From: Coniella vitis
Taxonomy: Eukaryota > Ascomycota > Sordariomycetes > Diaporthales > Schizoparmaceae
Direction: 5' to 3'
DNA length: 64,000 nucleotides
NCBI GenBank assembly: GCA_011317545.1
Contig: WUJK01000006.1
Coordinates: 2,604,001-2,668,000 of the forward strand
Below, piece after piece: positions 21,497 to 34,312 of the stretch (within the stretch, counting starts at the first letter, position 1; each line of letters starts with the position of its first letter). The position numbers and the translations under genes were made by a program. The notes beneath the pieces are model-generated. The model was not told the DNA's origin. It saw only the letters and a list, made by a program, of their open reading frames with translations, and searched no databases.

Positions 21497-24400
21497 AAAT
21501 GCGCAAAGTGGTTTGCTTGGTTGTTGTTTTTCGCAAATAGATGATGTCCTCAAAGTATCAAGCCTCGGACGATTTTCCATCGTCTTTGAAGGCATTCAAA
21601 ACTCCCCACGATATCAAAGAGCTTCACCAGCTACTTGCCGCAAGTCAACCTGACGTCTTGGCCTCCATACATGAGGCTCAACAGGAAAAAGTATATGAGC
21701 CCATGTAGGATCTCTCGGCGGCTAGTTGTGCGACCGACTCGTTCGCCAGTGCGTGTATTGGAGCAGACCTGTCCTCTTGACAGACAAGAGATGAGCAGCC
21801 AAAATGGGCAAGTCGACAGGCATTCGAGAAGACCCTAGAGGGTGTGTAGTTTAGAGAACAAAAAGCAGAGACCTGCTACGGGGCTACTTTATGGCTGCGA
21901 GCTCCTCCTTCGCCCATAGTGTCTGAACCGACGGGCGCAAAGACGAGGCTCTCAGATTCAAGTGACTCTCTTGTGACTCTCTCGTGCTATGCAAAGAGCA
22001 AGCACCCTCGGAAAGCACGTGTCAAGGGAGAGGGCGAGCAGTGTCGCTGCAAACTGTGCATTGGCACACTTGACAGTGCTCCAGACAAGGAGCCACGTGC
22101 CTGTCTCCTACGATGATACTGCTGTCCAGGGTCTTCCCCGGATTTTAAAGTACAAGCGAGAGAGTGACCAGGTATCGTCCCAGTCCTGGGCTGTGGGAGT
22201 ATACAAGGCTCGAGACTGCTGTGGTAGCAGGATCAAGGCACACTCGCTCGAAGCATGGGGAGAATCTCGTATTCCCATACCTGCTGCTTCCCACGCCATT
22301 GTGGCACATACTACACCAAAGCCACGCTGATACCCAGGGCTGGAAAGCATGACGATTCCTGCCCAATGGAAGAATGTTGGGGAGCCTGTCAGTCAGTGAT
22401 CCTCAGAGCCCTCCAAGCCTCAACAAAGATGACTCCCCTGTGCGATATTGAGCGATCCTTAACACTTGACTCACCTGCTGCCCAAAAAGAAAACCGCCCC
22501 AAAAAACCACAGCTGAGCAGTGTCTATCCTCAGGAGGCGAGATACGTGCGGCTGCTTCCACGGCGCCTCGCAACTTGGGTGAGCTGACGGATGTCCTCGG
22601 TCTACGCCACACGCCAGACAAGAAATCCAATGAGAGCCAGGCACCTGGCTAGATTGGGTCGTTGCCATTCTTCTTGCACCTCCCCTCCCCCCGATACGTC
22701 GGCGTCACACCACTCAGGAAGCCAGGACGGCGCAAAGTCCGGGTTGGGCCGTCTCGGGCGCAACAGCAGACCCCCGTGGGATGTGGTGGATTCCACTTCC
22801 GATTTGAGGAAACGGCTAGCGAATAAAGAAGCAGGAAGCGGTCTTTTGAAAAAAAAAAAAGCAATTCTTGACCGAGTATCAGAATCACGCATCGAGTCAT
22901 TGTGCCGCGGTCTTTGGCTGGGGATTCTGTCCGTGGTCATGGTTGGCTTGTCACCGGCCTGCCAGGCTTGGCCACTGCAGCCCTACCCGGCCGAGGAGCG
23001 GGCAACACTGCGATGCACCCCGCGTAGGGGGAGAGAGAGAGAGAAAAAGAGGAGCTGTGGTGTGTGTTGACGTGGCCTGAATGAAGCGAGTCGTATTGTT
23101 TCGTCTGGCTAGAACGCCATCGTTGTGCGTGAGGAAAAAGTCACTTGGCTACGGATTAGTACCGGACGGGGCAAGCCTGAAGTGAAGCTGAGAAAGCCTG
23201 GTGGTATCTACTCTGTAGAAATTGTGACGCCTGTTTTTATACTGCCCAGAACAACGGGTGCTTGTCCTGGTGGCCAACCTCGATGATCAAGAGCACTCTT
23301 TGCTGGAGGTCCTTGGTGGAAATATCAGCTGTGGCTGTACGAGGTTGTGAATCATGCCATGTATTTCCTTCATGATAGGGAGAAACAAGTATAAAGTACC
23401 AACAACCGGCTGGAATTATCAGTATACATAGCAGTAAGAATAGTGAACCCGGGGCCAGATCTCGAGATCGGGCGCCAGTGCCAGTTGCACTTTTTTGCGG
23501 CCCACCACAGTGCATATCCATCCCTTGCATTCGCGCAGTGACATGTATCTTTCCCTTCTAAATCATGCTGTGTGCTGACTTTGAGTCGAAAGGCTGGAAT
23601 TTCGCGTGGCTGGTCCAGCACCAAAACAAGAAACGGGCCCAGTGATTCCATGGGACACGGCCCGCCCGCACGTTTGCTCCCCGTGTGCTGTGCTGTACTT
23701 AGTATTATGTAGCGTGTACTTCTGGCCTTTATACTGCTCAAGTATGGACTATAGTAGTGATCTGGCGACCAGACGACAATCCTCTCCAGCCTGGGATGTC
23801 TGTCCAAGTGTACGTCGTCGGGCTCGGGCAATATCAAGTATCAACAACCACGTTTCGCCACCCCCAAAGTTCTCATTTCCCTGGTCCACTGGCACGTTTT
23901 TCTGTTTTCTATATGGGACTGGATCACCACGACCTTCTCCAGTTATCGCCAATGAGGCGGCATGGACGGGTGAGATCTGCGGCTTGAGAGGGGACGGGCA
24001 AACCGGTTGCATTTTTGCTCGAAACGGTGCGCCCTCTCTCTCCACTTGCATTCCACTCTTTGTGCCCCAGTGCCCCAAATCATGGGCTGGGAGAGTCTCT
24101 ACTATGTATGGCCGCTGCAAGAAAGTGGATGCCCCTCTGGCAAAGTGTCACCGAGTAAGGAGTGCTGGTCCAGACAAAGCGTCAGTCTTTGCCATCCACG
24201 ACAACAACTTCAACTTACTTGCGTATCGCTTAAGGGATTGCTTTTTTTCCTGCGTCAAGAATCTCTGAAACATCTCCCCTCCAGGGACTTCAACTGCTCT
24301 ATTTATGGCACACACCTAGATCAACCCAAGGCAAAGCCAGCCCCCCTTTCGTTTCGTTTCGGCCCCAGGCTTCAGCGAGAGAACAGAGCGCGCACACTGC

Positions 24401-25337
24401 AGGCGGCTACGCGCATGGCAAATGCAACCTGCAGTGCGACCCGTCGTGAACAACGTTCCCCTGTTGGCTGAGCCCTGCCAAAGACCTGCTCTGGGCATTG
24501 GTGCCCAACGCCTTGTTGCTCACTGCTGCCGGGCGAGACTCATCAGTCGTGTGTATCTTGCGCAAACAAGCTGACCATCCATAGTGGTACCTGACTACAC
24601 GCCCCGTATACTGGTGGTTTTGCATACTATGCACAAGACCCAAAGCGAGCCTGTCTGTCTCCTCGTGCACAGGGTGGTGGTCAATCGGCAAATCACTCCG
24701 CCACGCAGACTCGCTCCGTCCGGACTCAGCGGCCATCTCTCTGATCTACGGGTGCACAAAAACCTTTGGGCTTGCCTTTTGGGGTTTCTTTTCCTGTTTG
24801 GGGGGTGGTGACTTTGTATTTGTACTTGTTTCTTCCTCCTCACACAGAGCACAGCTTGTGCAAACATACCATCTTATATACATAGGTAGCACTGCAGCTC
24901 GCCTCGTTTTCCTTTCAGCTCTTCGTCGTCCGCTCTCCTTCCTCCCTTACCGAGTGCTCGCTCACCCGATCCACCAGGCCTTGCTCCTCTTCGCAAACCG
25001 TTGTTGTGTGTGTGGTGTTGAGTCAGAGTTGCGGCCCCAACGTACTTGGACCTCTCTTCCTGCGCAGAACAAGTATGAGCATCAGGCCATCTCCCTACAG
25101 CTGCCGCCAACCAAAGAGATACAGAGGCCGCTGAGGGTGCAGACAAACTCCCAAATAGCTTGAATTGATACTGGAAAAGAAGTTCCCGATAAGATCCAAA
25201 AGACCCAAACCAGCAGCAAGCAGGACTTGCACAAATCTTCACACGCAGTGTTTCCCGTATTTCCCACCACCATCACCCCCCCAAAAGGGCCGCCGTTGGG
25301 ATTCCCACAAGTCGTCGTCGTCGTCGTCGTCGTCACC
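21497..25337. other. Intergenic, no gene seen
   Basis: Nearly 4 kb between two + strand genes. Frames of 100-220 codons exist on both strands but none resembles a known protein and none joins neatly with others. ACATAGTAG occurs on the minus strand near 24099. The last 25 bases before the next ATG are a GTC array that would read as poly-Val and is probably 5' UTR. Confidence 0.6.
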
Positions 25338-26138
25338 ATGTCATCTCGTCAACCACAGGCCTGGGACTACCCAAGCCAGCCGCAGCACGACATGGCATCC
25401 TACAGGCCGCCAAAGAGAGAGCGGTCCCTCCCACGGATGCACGATGCTGCCTCCTCATCTCGAGAGTACGCCGAGCAGTCGTCGTCGTCGTCGTCGTCGT
25501 CGTCGTCTTCGCACAATGCCATGGCTTCGCAGGCTCCCGTTGGCATTATCCGCCATGCTCCTTCTCACAGTGCCTCCTCCTCGCAGCAGCCGACTGCCCT
25601 CTTCCGCAACCCGCACGGCATCCGTGAGGCTCCCGCACCCTTCGTTGTGCCGTCTTCGTCTTCGTCGTCTTCTTCTGCTTCTCCAAGCAGAGCGCGGCCG
25701 TCTTCGATGGTGCTGCCTTCATCTTCGAGCATGATGATGATGCTGGGTAACGGCAACAACAACAGCAGCAGCAGCAGCAACAACAACAACAGTAACAGTA
25801 ACAACAACAACAACAACAACCAAACAGTGCTGCCAACCTACCACCACCACAACACCTCCATTGGTCCTCTCACAACCACCACCAGCCACCCCCACCACCA
25901 CCAAATGCCAGGCGCCTTCCCAGGCGACATCTCCCTCCCCACGCTGCCCCCTTACCGCCGCCCCACAGACCTCTTCTCCTCGTCCGACGACACCCACATC
26001 TGGGACTCGGAAGAAGGCGACAGCGCATCCAACCTCTCGACAAGCACGAGCGCCACCACCGTGGCCTCGGACGACACCACCACGGGTATCTACAAGGACG
26101 AAGGGCTGTATGCCACCACCACCACACCGACACAGCAG

Positions 26139-26227
<89 letters not shown>

Positions 26228-28393
26228 GCAGCAGCAGCAGCAGCAGCAGCATCACCATCAACGACAGATCCCCCGTGCGCCACCACAACCTCCTGTTTCG
26301 ATTCTTCGACACGCGAGCCAGAGAGCCGTGACGGGGGTGGTGACGACGGCGACGAGCAGCAGCAGCAAAAGCCTATCTACCACTTGTTCTTCTTCTTCTT
26401 CTCCATCACGAGAACCTTCATCCTCGTCTTCCTTTTCTTCTTCTTCTTTCAAAACCCACTCCTCAGGATCGACTTCGCCCACCAAACGCCACGGGTATAT
26501 TGGCTGCGGTCCCAGCATCCATATCGAAGTGCACAAACCACCACCACCAGTAGCAGTATCTCAGCAGCAGAACAACAGCCACAACAACAAGAACAAGCGC
26601 GAGGCTGTCGCGGTGGGTATGAGCGAGGCCGAGATGCGTCAGAAAATCGAGGACGTCTTGCTTGACAAGATCGAGCAGCTCAAGGGCGGCGGGGGCGACT
26701 CGAAGAAGACTTGCTCCACGGGCTCCTCGTCTTGGGCACTACTGTCTTCTTCTTCTTCTTCCCAGAGGGAGGCCGCCACCGCAGCGATGGTACAAACGGC
26801 GATAACCCCCGCCACCAACAACACCACCACCACCACCAAAGTCCGCTTCGCCGAGCCGGAAAAGCAGCACCCGCCAAAGCAGCAGCAGCAGCAGCAGCAG
26901 CAACAGCAAAGAGAACCATCTCTGACTCTGCTCCAAAGTAAACCACAGCAAGAGGAAGTATCCTCCGCCGCCACCACCACCACCACCACTTCCAAACTAG
27001 ACCGCCTCCTCGAACAAGACCCCACCACTTCGTCCGCCCTCGGCAAGGAACTCGTCCACCAGGGCAAGCAAATCAGCAAGCTCGAAGCGGAGCTCGAAAA
27101 GCGCGACCGCGAACACCAAAAGGCGCTGCAGCGTCTCGAGGCCGAGGACCGCGCCAGGGAGCAGCGCGCGCGGCTGGAGCGGGACAAGAGGGAGGCCGCC
27201 GAGAAGAAGAAGGCAGCAGCAGCAGCTCGCAGCCTGGAAAAGGAGCGGGCGCAGGCGGACAAGGACAAGAAGGCGCTCGAGGAGAAGCTGCGCGCCGAGA
27301 TGGACCGGACGGCGCAGGAGCTGGAGCGCCTGCAGGGCAGCTTTGTCGAGCAGGGCAGGGTGCTGGCGGACCTGCGCGGGCGGTTCGAGAGGCAGACGCA
27401 GACGCTGCAGAGCGTCGAGGCGGAGCGCAGCGAGCTGGCGCAGGCCAAGGGCGCGGTCGAGCAAAAGTGCGCGGACCTGCTCACGAGCCTCAGCCACGTG
27501 TCGGACAAGGAGCGCTACGTCGTCGAGCAGGTGGCGTCGCTGCAGATCATCAAGGAGTCGCTGCAGAAGCGCGTGGGCCCGCTCGAGGCGCGTGTCGCGG
27601 CGCTCACCACCGAGAACCACGAGCTGGGTGGCGAGCGGGACGTCCTGCTCCAGGACACCAAGGCCTATCTCGTGCGCATCACGGAGCTGGAAAAGGAGAT
27701 GAAGGGCGCGATCGAGGAGCAGCGCGGCCTGCACACGCGCATCGGCGATCTCGAGACGCGCAAGGCGCTGCTCAAGGGCGAGGTGCGCACGCTCCAGGAC
27801 GTCCTTGCTGGGCTGGAGGAGAAGATGGACGCCCGCAGCAGAGAGCATGCCAGCCAGCTGGCCACGCTGAAGGAGGAGCACCGGAACCAGACAGAAGTGC
27901 AGATCGCGGCGCTCCAGGCGGGGCACCAGGCACACGTCCACGACCTGGACGAGCAGATTGCGTGTCTGAATGTGCACGTTGACGGGGCCCACGCGGACAT
28001 TGCCAGCCTCAAGGGCCAGGTGACGTCTCTGGAATCCAGCGTGGCCGCGGAAAAGAGCAGATGCGAGGCGCTCACCACCGAGCGAGACCGCATGGCAGCC
28101 GAGCTGGACGGCCACCGGTCCGCGGCCGTCAAGCACGAGTCCAATATCTCGCACCTGCGCGGCGACATTGCGCGCCGCAGCGACGCGCTCGCCAAGCTGC
28201 AGGAAATCAACAAGACGCTCCAGGCTGAGCACGAGGAGCTGCAGAAGCTGGCTGACGAACTGGACGGGCGCCAGACACAGCAGCACTCGGACCACAAGGA
28301 CTTGCACGCGCTGAATGGCGAGCTGCTGGCCTCGCAACGGTCGCTGGAGAGCAAAAACGCAGACCTCGAGGCGCGTCTAGCGGATGCTGAGCG

Positions 28394-28424
<31 letters not shown>

Positions 28425-29210
28425 ACTGACAGCGCTGCTCGAGCGATGGCTGCCACGATGGAGCAGCAAGCAGCAAAGGATATATCCCAAGCAGCCTCAG
28501 CAACAGCGGAACAGGAGCAGACTGCTTCTGCTTTTTCCAAGGACGCCGAGGAAGCAGCCAAAGTCCCTGGCTTGCTTGCTGACAAGGCCGCATTGGAAGT
28601 CCAGACAGCAACCCTCGAAGCCAAGACGGTGGACCTGGAGAGCAAGACAGTCGAGCTCCAGGCGCAAAAGGCCGACCTGGAAGCCAAAACCGCCACCCTA
28701 GAGGCCAAAACGGCCGACCTGGAGCTCAAGACAGCCTCTCTCGAGGCCCAGGTGAGCGAACTCCCAGCTCTGCGCGCCGACAATGCGAAGCTGGCCGAGC
28801 AGCTGGCCGCGGCCAACAAGCTGATCGAGGGCTTGACCGCTGCGCAAGAAGCCGGCCTCAACATCAACACGGGCAACAGCAGCAGCACCGTCCCTCCTCC
28901 ATTTGCAACCATCTCCCCCCTGCCCACGCCGTTGAGCCCAACCTTCCCGACGCCCAGTGTGAGCGGCACCATCCCAGAGAGCCCCCGCATGGCAGCGCAG
29001 GACAAGCCGCGCAAGACGCGCAGCAGAGCGCCCTCCATGGTGCGCAGCATCTCGTCGCGCTCGTCGTCGACAAAGAAGGGGCCGGGCGCCAAGGACGACA
29101 TCGCGCTCGTCATGGTGCGCAAGCCAGGCGACTGGGCGAACGTGCAAGTGCTGCGCAAGACGGATTTGAGGGCGCCGAGGAGTCGCTCGCAGCCTCCAGA
29201 TGAGGAGTAA
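25338..29210 (+). CDS. Large poly-Gln/low-complexity coiled-coil protein
   Basis: One exon, 1290 residues, function unknown. The start is the ATG after GTCACC at 25338; an in-frame ATG at 25227 would add a poly-Val stretch encoded by a GTC array and is less likely. Residues 1-600 are disordered and rich in Ser, His, Asn, Gln and Pro, with a 36-Gln run at 26142-26249 made of 28 CAA codons then 8 CAG codons. KVRFAEP at residue 501 fits the RVxF docking site for protein phosphatase 1. From about residue 600 to 1170 it is a nearly continuous coiled coil, ending in repeats of the type LEAKTVDLESKTVEL. The basic C-terminus (KPRKTRSRAPSMVRSISSRSS) leads to a compact last segment, IALVMVRKPGDWANVQVLRKTDL, which looks conserved. 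A scaffold or spindle-pole/septal role is possible but not shown. Confidence 0.85.
26142..26249. repeat. CAA/CAG array encoding 36 glutamines
   Basis: 28 CAA codons are followed by 8 CAG codons within the coiled-coil protein gene. The clean split between the two codons suggests two separate expansions and probable length variation between strains. Confidence 0.95.
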
Positions 29211-30016
29211 ATGATTAGTATGAAGGATGAGGATGAATATGGACATGGAACGCGAGCCTTGATGGGCTTTGATGAGTGATGACTGAGCGTTGACTTTGAT
29301 GATCATTGCAAGTGTTCGAATGCTTCGAGGTGGGAATTCATCAGGTGGCATAAGAATGGCATGGCATGTCTGAATAGACAGACACTCGCAAGATTGTCGT
29401 GTATCTGTAGCACATTAGAATAGCATTAGTCTTGTTGGAATTCCATGTTTTTGTCTTTGCGAGGGAGTGCAATATCCTGGAAGAGTAGCATGAATAAACG
29501 CCGTTTAGAGAGGAACCGAGCCGATACTTGCAGTGACATTCGAGTGTCCATTGATCCAAACATTACAGGCTTTGTCAACTGCGTACATGACAGCATGCTT
29601 ATGGGTATCCATTGGCTTGAACTCATTTCAACTCGTGATGTCTGTGAAGGCCAACAACAACAGATAAGCCACCTTTGGAAACAGCCAGAACAACAGCCTT
29701 GCTCAAGAATCCACAGATAAAGGAAGAATATTCGACAAGTGGAAGAGGAATAAAAATAGAATAATCCCGCCAGCACAAAACAAAAACAAAACAAAACGTA
29801 CAACACCGGGTATTCGCCAATGGTCACCCACTTGACTACTAATCCAGCCCTTGGCGGCTTATTTAGGGGAGAGCGGACGGGATCCCAAGTTCTCCGCCAG
29901 GTATGGTCGTACGTGATATACTCGCTTTGCCTTGAGGCTCATATTGATTCGTTCGTACAAGACAAACCATGGCTGCGTCGTCGAGTGCTCTCCAGAGCCA
30001 CCCAGGATGACCTTCT
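29211..30016. other. Convergent 3' regions, no gene seen
   Basis: Gap of 0.8 kb between the ends of the coiled-coil gene (+) and a transcription factor gene (-). No repeat or gene stands out. Confidence 0.65.
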
Positions 30017-32271
30017 TTAGATCACACTATGCTCTCCCAGCAGACTCCTCATCCCCGTATACTCCCTGATCCTCTCAAACACCGCTCTGGCCGCTTCCGT
30101 CTGCTCCTGCGCGATGATCCCCTTGGACAAGTCGCTCTGGAGGATCTTGACAGGCCACAGCAGGAAATACGCCCCAATGGCGCGACACCGCGGCGCCGGC
30201 GCGTCCACGCCCCTCACACAGCCCGTATGGTCGATGTCCCCCAGCATCTGCGGCACCGTCGCGAGGATCTTGGTCGCCAGCCCGCGAATGACGGCGATGC
30301 TCTCTCTCTCGAGCAGCGATAGCAGCGAGCCAGCCACGCTATTCGCCTCCTCCTCCTCCTCCTCCTCCTGCCCAGCAGCAGCAGCAGCAGCAGCAGCCCG
30401 GTGCAGACACGCGAGGATCTGCGTGTGCATGATGATGCGCGCGCAGTGATGGTAGTTCCACTCATACGCCGTCCATATATCAGGGTGGACATGCACCGTC
30501 TCGGGGAAACAAGAGGCCAGCACGTGCTCGTGGGCGGCCCCCTCGTGCAACAGGTCGGCGCGGCGCAGCGTTGCGTAGGACCACTCGGGTCGGCCCTGGC
30601 GCCAGGCGAGCGCCTCGCCGTCGAGCGTTTGGAGCTGGCGGACGATTTCGATCAGCTCTGCTGCTGACGCTGGACCGCTGGAGGAGGAGGAGGAGGAAGG
30701 GTTGTCGTGACTGTGGGCTGTGACGTGGCGCCGCAACTCCCTTGCCTTGGCGCACAGCAGTATGATCTGATGGGCGTCCTTTTCCAGCTTGACAAACGAC
30801 AGGTCCTCGTTGAGCGGGGCGAGCAGCTCGTCTGCGCCGTCGTAGGGCGGCAGGCGGCATGCCAGCGCCTGTTTCTGGACGCGGTGGTGCGCGAGGCGGA
30901 AGAGACTCCAGCCGCGGGCGTCGTAGAACTGCTCCTTGCCCCGGCGGCGGAGGATCTGCGACATGCCTTGGGCGTGGCAGCCGCGTGAGACGCTGTCGGG
31001 GAGGAAGAGTGTCTTTGGGATGTCGCAATGTTAGTGTTTCGTTCAAGTGAGTGAGTGAATGGATGGATGGTCGTGATGGTGGAAAGTGGACTGTAGATAA
31101 AAAGGCAGAAGGAAGCTCACCTCGAAGAGATCCAAGATGACCACTGTCATGAGATCATAATCATCCGGTGGCTTGCCCTGCTTGCCGAGGCTTTCGGCCA
31201 GCGCTGTGAGTGCTTTGCCGTAGTATTCCAGGGCTCGTCTGCCAAGTTCGGGCGGAGAAGTGCCACCAAAGAGGTCCGATTCGGGCACTTTACTCTCGTC
31301 TACTGAGCATCCATGCTGCTCTTTAACTTGCCGTGTCGAACCAGACGACGACGACGACGACGACGAAGCAGACGCAGCATCAGCCAACGCAGCAGCCGTA
31401 ACTGCCCAGCGCAACGCAAACCGGCCACGCACATTCACCTCCTCAAAGGTGCACGGCAAGAACTCGAGGAACCCTTGCGAGGCTCGGTGGGCGCCGCCAT
31501 TCCTCGGCGTCTTCGCGCTCCTCCTGTCATCATCATCATCATCATCATCATCGTCATCGTCATCGTGCGGCCCTCGTGCGTCGCTGCCAGTGGACCAATC
31601 ATACGGCAGGAGGGTGTACTTGGCAAAGAAAGCCTGGACAGCGTCTTGTTCACGCCGTGAGAGCGGCTGTGGCTGGGGAGGTTGTGCCGACGGCTTCAGC
31701 CACGAGAGGTCATTGCGGGCGTGCGAGGCATTGCGTCGGGGCCCAGCTGCCGAGGCAAGGCGCAGTGTCGACGCCTCTGAGAGACGACGCGAAGGGGTGC
31801 TGGGGAGGATGGCAGTGTGTGTGTCTGGGCTGGGCGATGGGACGAGTGCCGCCGGCTGCGGGCTGCCTTTGGTGCCACCACCACCCCGTGCACCAAGGTC
31901 AAAAGATGCGCTCCGGGGCCGTTGCTGCTGGCTTGCTGGTGACGGCTGTGGTTGAAGCAGAGATGGCGATGGCGACGGCGCCGAGCAAAACACGTGGAAG
32001 CCCAAGCCTTGGCCGGCGGCGCCCGCATGAGCTTGCACCACCTTTGAGGTTTGGTGGCGGAAGATGATATCAGACTCGTCTCTGTAGCCGACGCAGAGTT
32101 CACTACGGGCGATGCAGCGCTGGCACGAAGGGCGGCCTTGGTCACACTAGAACATCGGACAGCTGTATCAGCGTCACTTTGTCTTAGCATCGCGGACGAG
32201 ATGCCTTGGCTTTGGCTTACTCGGACTTTGCGCTGGCGGCAACGCAAGCATCCTCGACTAAGACGAGGCAT
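30017..32271 (-). CDS. Zn(II)2Cys6 transcription factor
   Basis: A nuclear DNA-binding regulator of the fungal Gal4-like class. Exons on the minus strand: 32221-32271, 31121-32146 and 30017-31012; 690 residues, both introns in phase 0. The binuclear zinc cluster starts at residue 8: GCLRCRQRKVR, intron, CDQGRPSCQRCIARSELC, giving the spacing C-x2-C-x6-C-x6-C-x2-C-x6-C. It is followed by low-complexity Ser/Pro/Gln sequence, a run of 13 Asp (GAT/GAC codons near 31528-31565) and then the alpha-helical fungal-specific domain: LTVVILDLFE-TLFLPDSVSRGCHAQGMSQILRRRG, a block common in such regulators next to aspartyl or metabolite genes. Introns cut both the zinc cluster and this central region. Target genes are unknown. 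It is transcribed away from a second zinc-cluster gene 2 kb off. Confidence 0.88.
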
Positions 32272-33553
32272 ACTGACTGACTTTGGGCCGGTAGGCCGAG
32301 AGCTTGTTCAGCCTTTGTAAGCTTCAAAGCATAACCCAGAAGGATGGACCTTGGAAATGCGCTCAACGACCACCGGCAAAAAGCACAGCGTGTCGAGTCT
32401 CGAGGGCCTGGCAGCGGCAGTCTGGACTGATGTTTGCTGCGTGCATGTGGCAGTGCAGATGATGGATGGATGGATGTCGGTCAGCATTCAGAAACACTGA
32501 AGCCTATTCGACGTGCATGAGCCCTTTTTGATCCACCCCTCGATGAGGGTATGTGGCTGCTGGGCGAACTCAACTCACTAGCACCAAACTGCCGAGATAT
32601 AGACGGAGAGGGCTGATTGATTGGCAAGATGAGTGGTTGGCCTCAAGCCTTGAGTGTTGAGTCCAACAGGGAGTTGCAATAAGATCACTGGGATACAAAT
32701 AAGTTCGTCTGGCTGGGAGTTATTGACGGGCTATCTGCTTTGCAAAGGGGAAAAAGGGCTCTAGATGTTTTGATTGGATGTGTCAGGTGTATAGGAGAGG
32801 AGAGCACGCTACAATAGGCAAACCCTCGAGAGTTCGCGAATGCCGCCAACTTGGTTCTGATAATCGATAGCAAGCGCTCGAGCCAGAGAAGATTCACCAT
32901 GCTCTGACGGAGGATATATCTCGCGCGTGTAGTTCGCACAGAAACAACGAGCCGTCAGGCCAGAAAAGAAAGCCAGTGAGTGTGCCACGGTGGAAACATT
33001 TCTCGTCAGCCATGGATGCAAATGCTGCTCAGAGCCGCAGTGCAGTTCGACAAGAACCAGCCATTTCGGTTTGTGCAAACAAGAGAACCGTGGAAAACCA
33101 ACGTCTCGAGCAGTGTCTTCTTTGTTCGACTGGGGTATCACGGCGCATCCGGGCCCCGATGGTGCGTCTGTGAGAGACACGTCACACAGTGGAGAGCGCG
33201 CTCGCTCGCTCTTGGACTCTGGATCTGTATGTCCACAATCCCCAGGTCCTGTCAGTGGTTGGGGACACCGTAGCAACTTATACCATATACATAGTAGTCT
33301 GAGAACGAAGACTGGCCGCAGCAGGGCAAGCAAAGCGAGTGAGTGTTTTGTCCTCGTCCACCGGGCCTTCGGCACTCTCGGGACTCTCGAGACCGGGACA
33401 CGGCGCCCAAACCTGGCTCGCGACGCTCTGGCTCCAAACCCAAGCCCCAGTAGGGCTCGGGAGCGGAGACCAGTATGGATCCCGAGCCGAGCTACAAGCC
33501 CCCTCGGTAACAAAGTGTCAAGCTGTGGGCGAGCGCGGATGAGCCCAGCACAC

Positions 33554-33593
<40 letters not shown>

Positions 33594-34312
33594 GCAAAAG
33601 GCTCGAAGTGAGCCAAGAAGAAAAGAAGAAAAAGAAGAAAAAGAGGCCCAAGCAAGCCATAGCAACGATAGACCCATAGACAAAGATAAAAGAGAAAGTC
33701 TAGGTACGGGTGGCTCGGGAAAAGGAACGCCCAGGGCCAAAAGCACTGGTCCTGTGTATGGCCAAGTCACAAGCTCATTGGCCGGTCAAACTACATGCAT
33801 ACAGAGTAGTCGAAGTACACTTTTCTCCCCTTTGCCTTCTTTTTATTAGCTTGCCCGAGCTAGTCGTGTCCGTCTCTGGCCGGCCATTTCTCGTCTCCGG
33901 ACTCCTCTGGATGCCCTTGGCGTCTCTTTTGTTGTCCTCGTCGCTGTTCTCGCCCTCGCCAAATACTGGCAGCTGCTTCTCTCTGCTCTGACTCGCTCAC
34001 CTGGTTGATACGCTGGTTGACACGCTGGTTGTGGTGTGTTTCCCCCCGCTGCCCAGCGACGTCCACAGCCTTGCCACCAGAGCGCCTTGGGTACCAGTGA
34101 TATCAGCAACTGTTGCTTGTCACTCAGCCTAGCGAGACTCGGTCACTGGCTGCGTCGCAAGAGGGTTCAAGCAACAAAAGCATCGACAACAGACTGGCAG
34201 ACTGACAGTCTCAGAGGCCACCCACACTGGCCTCTCCAGGCCGAGCCGACGATCATCCTACTCTCTCTCTCTCTCTCGCCGCCGCCGCCCTCCAAGACGG
34301 ACGCTTGCCGTC
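32272..34312. promoter_or_regulatory. Divergent promoter region between two Zn2Cys6 genes
   Basis: About 2 kb. ACATAGTAG lies at 33289, a CAG array at about 33551-33592 and a short CT run at 34261-34277 just before the downstream ATG. Frames here are low in protein character. Confidence 0.5.

Noticed and set aside
22591..24471. Several 120-220-codon frames in the 21.5-25.3 kb gap
   Set aside because: No recognisable domains, no good start context, and the frames on the two strands overlap; I could not support a gene.
25227..25337. An upstream in-frame start for the coiled-coil protein
   Set aside because: It would add a poly-Val stretch encoded by a GTC array; the ATG at 25338 after CACC is a better start. 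Not excluded.
26997..29158. Long minus-strand frames over the coiled-coil gene
   Set aside because: They are reverse readings of heptad repeats and of Ser/Gln codons; the + frame gives one continuous 1290-residue protein.
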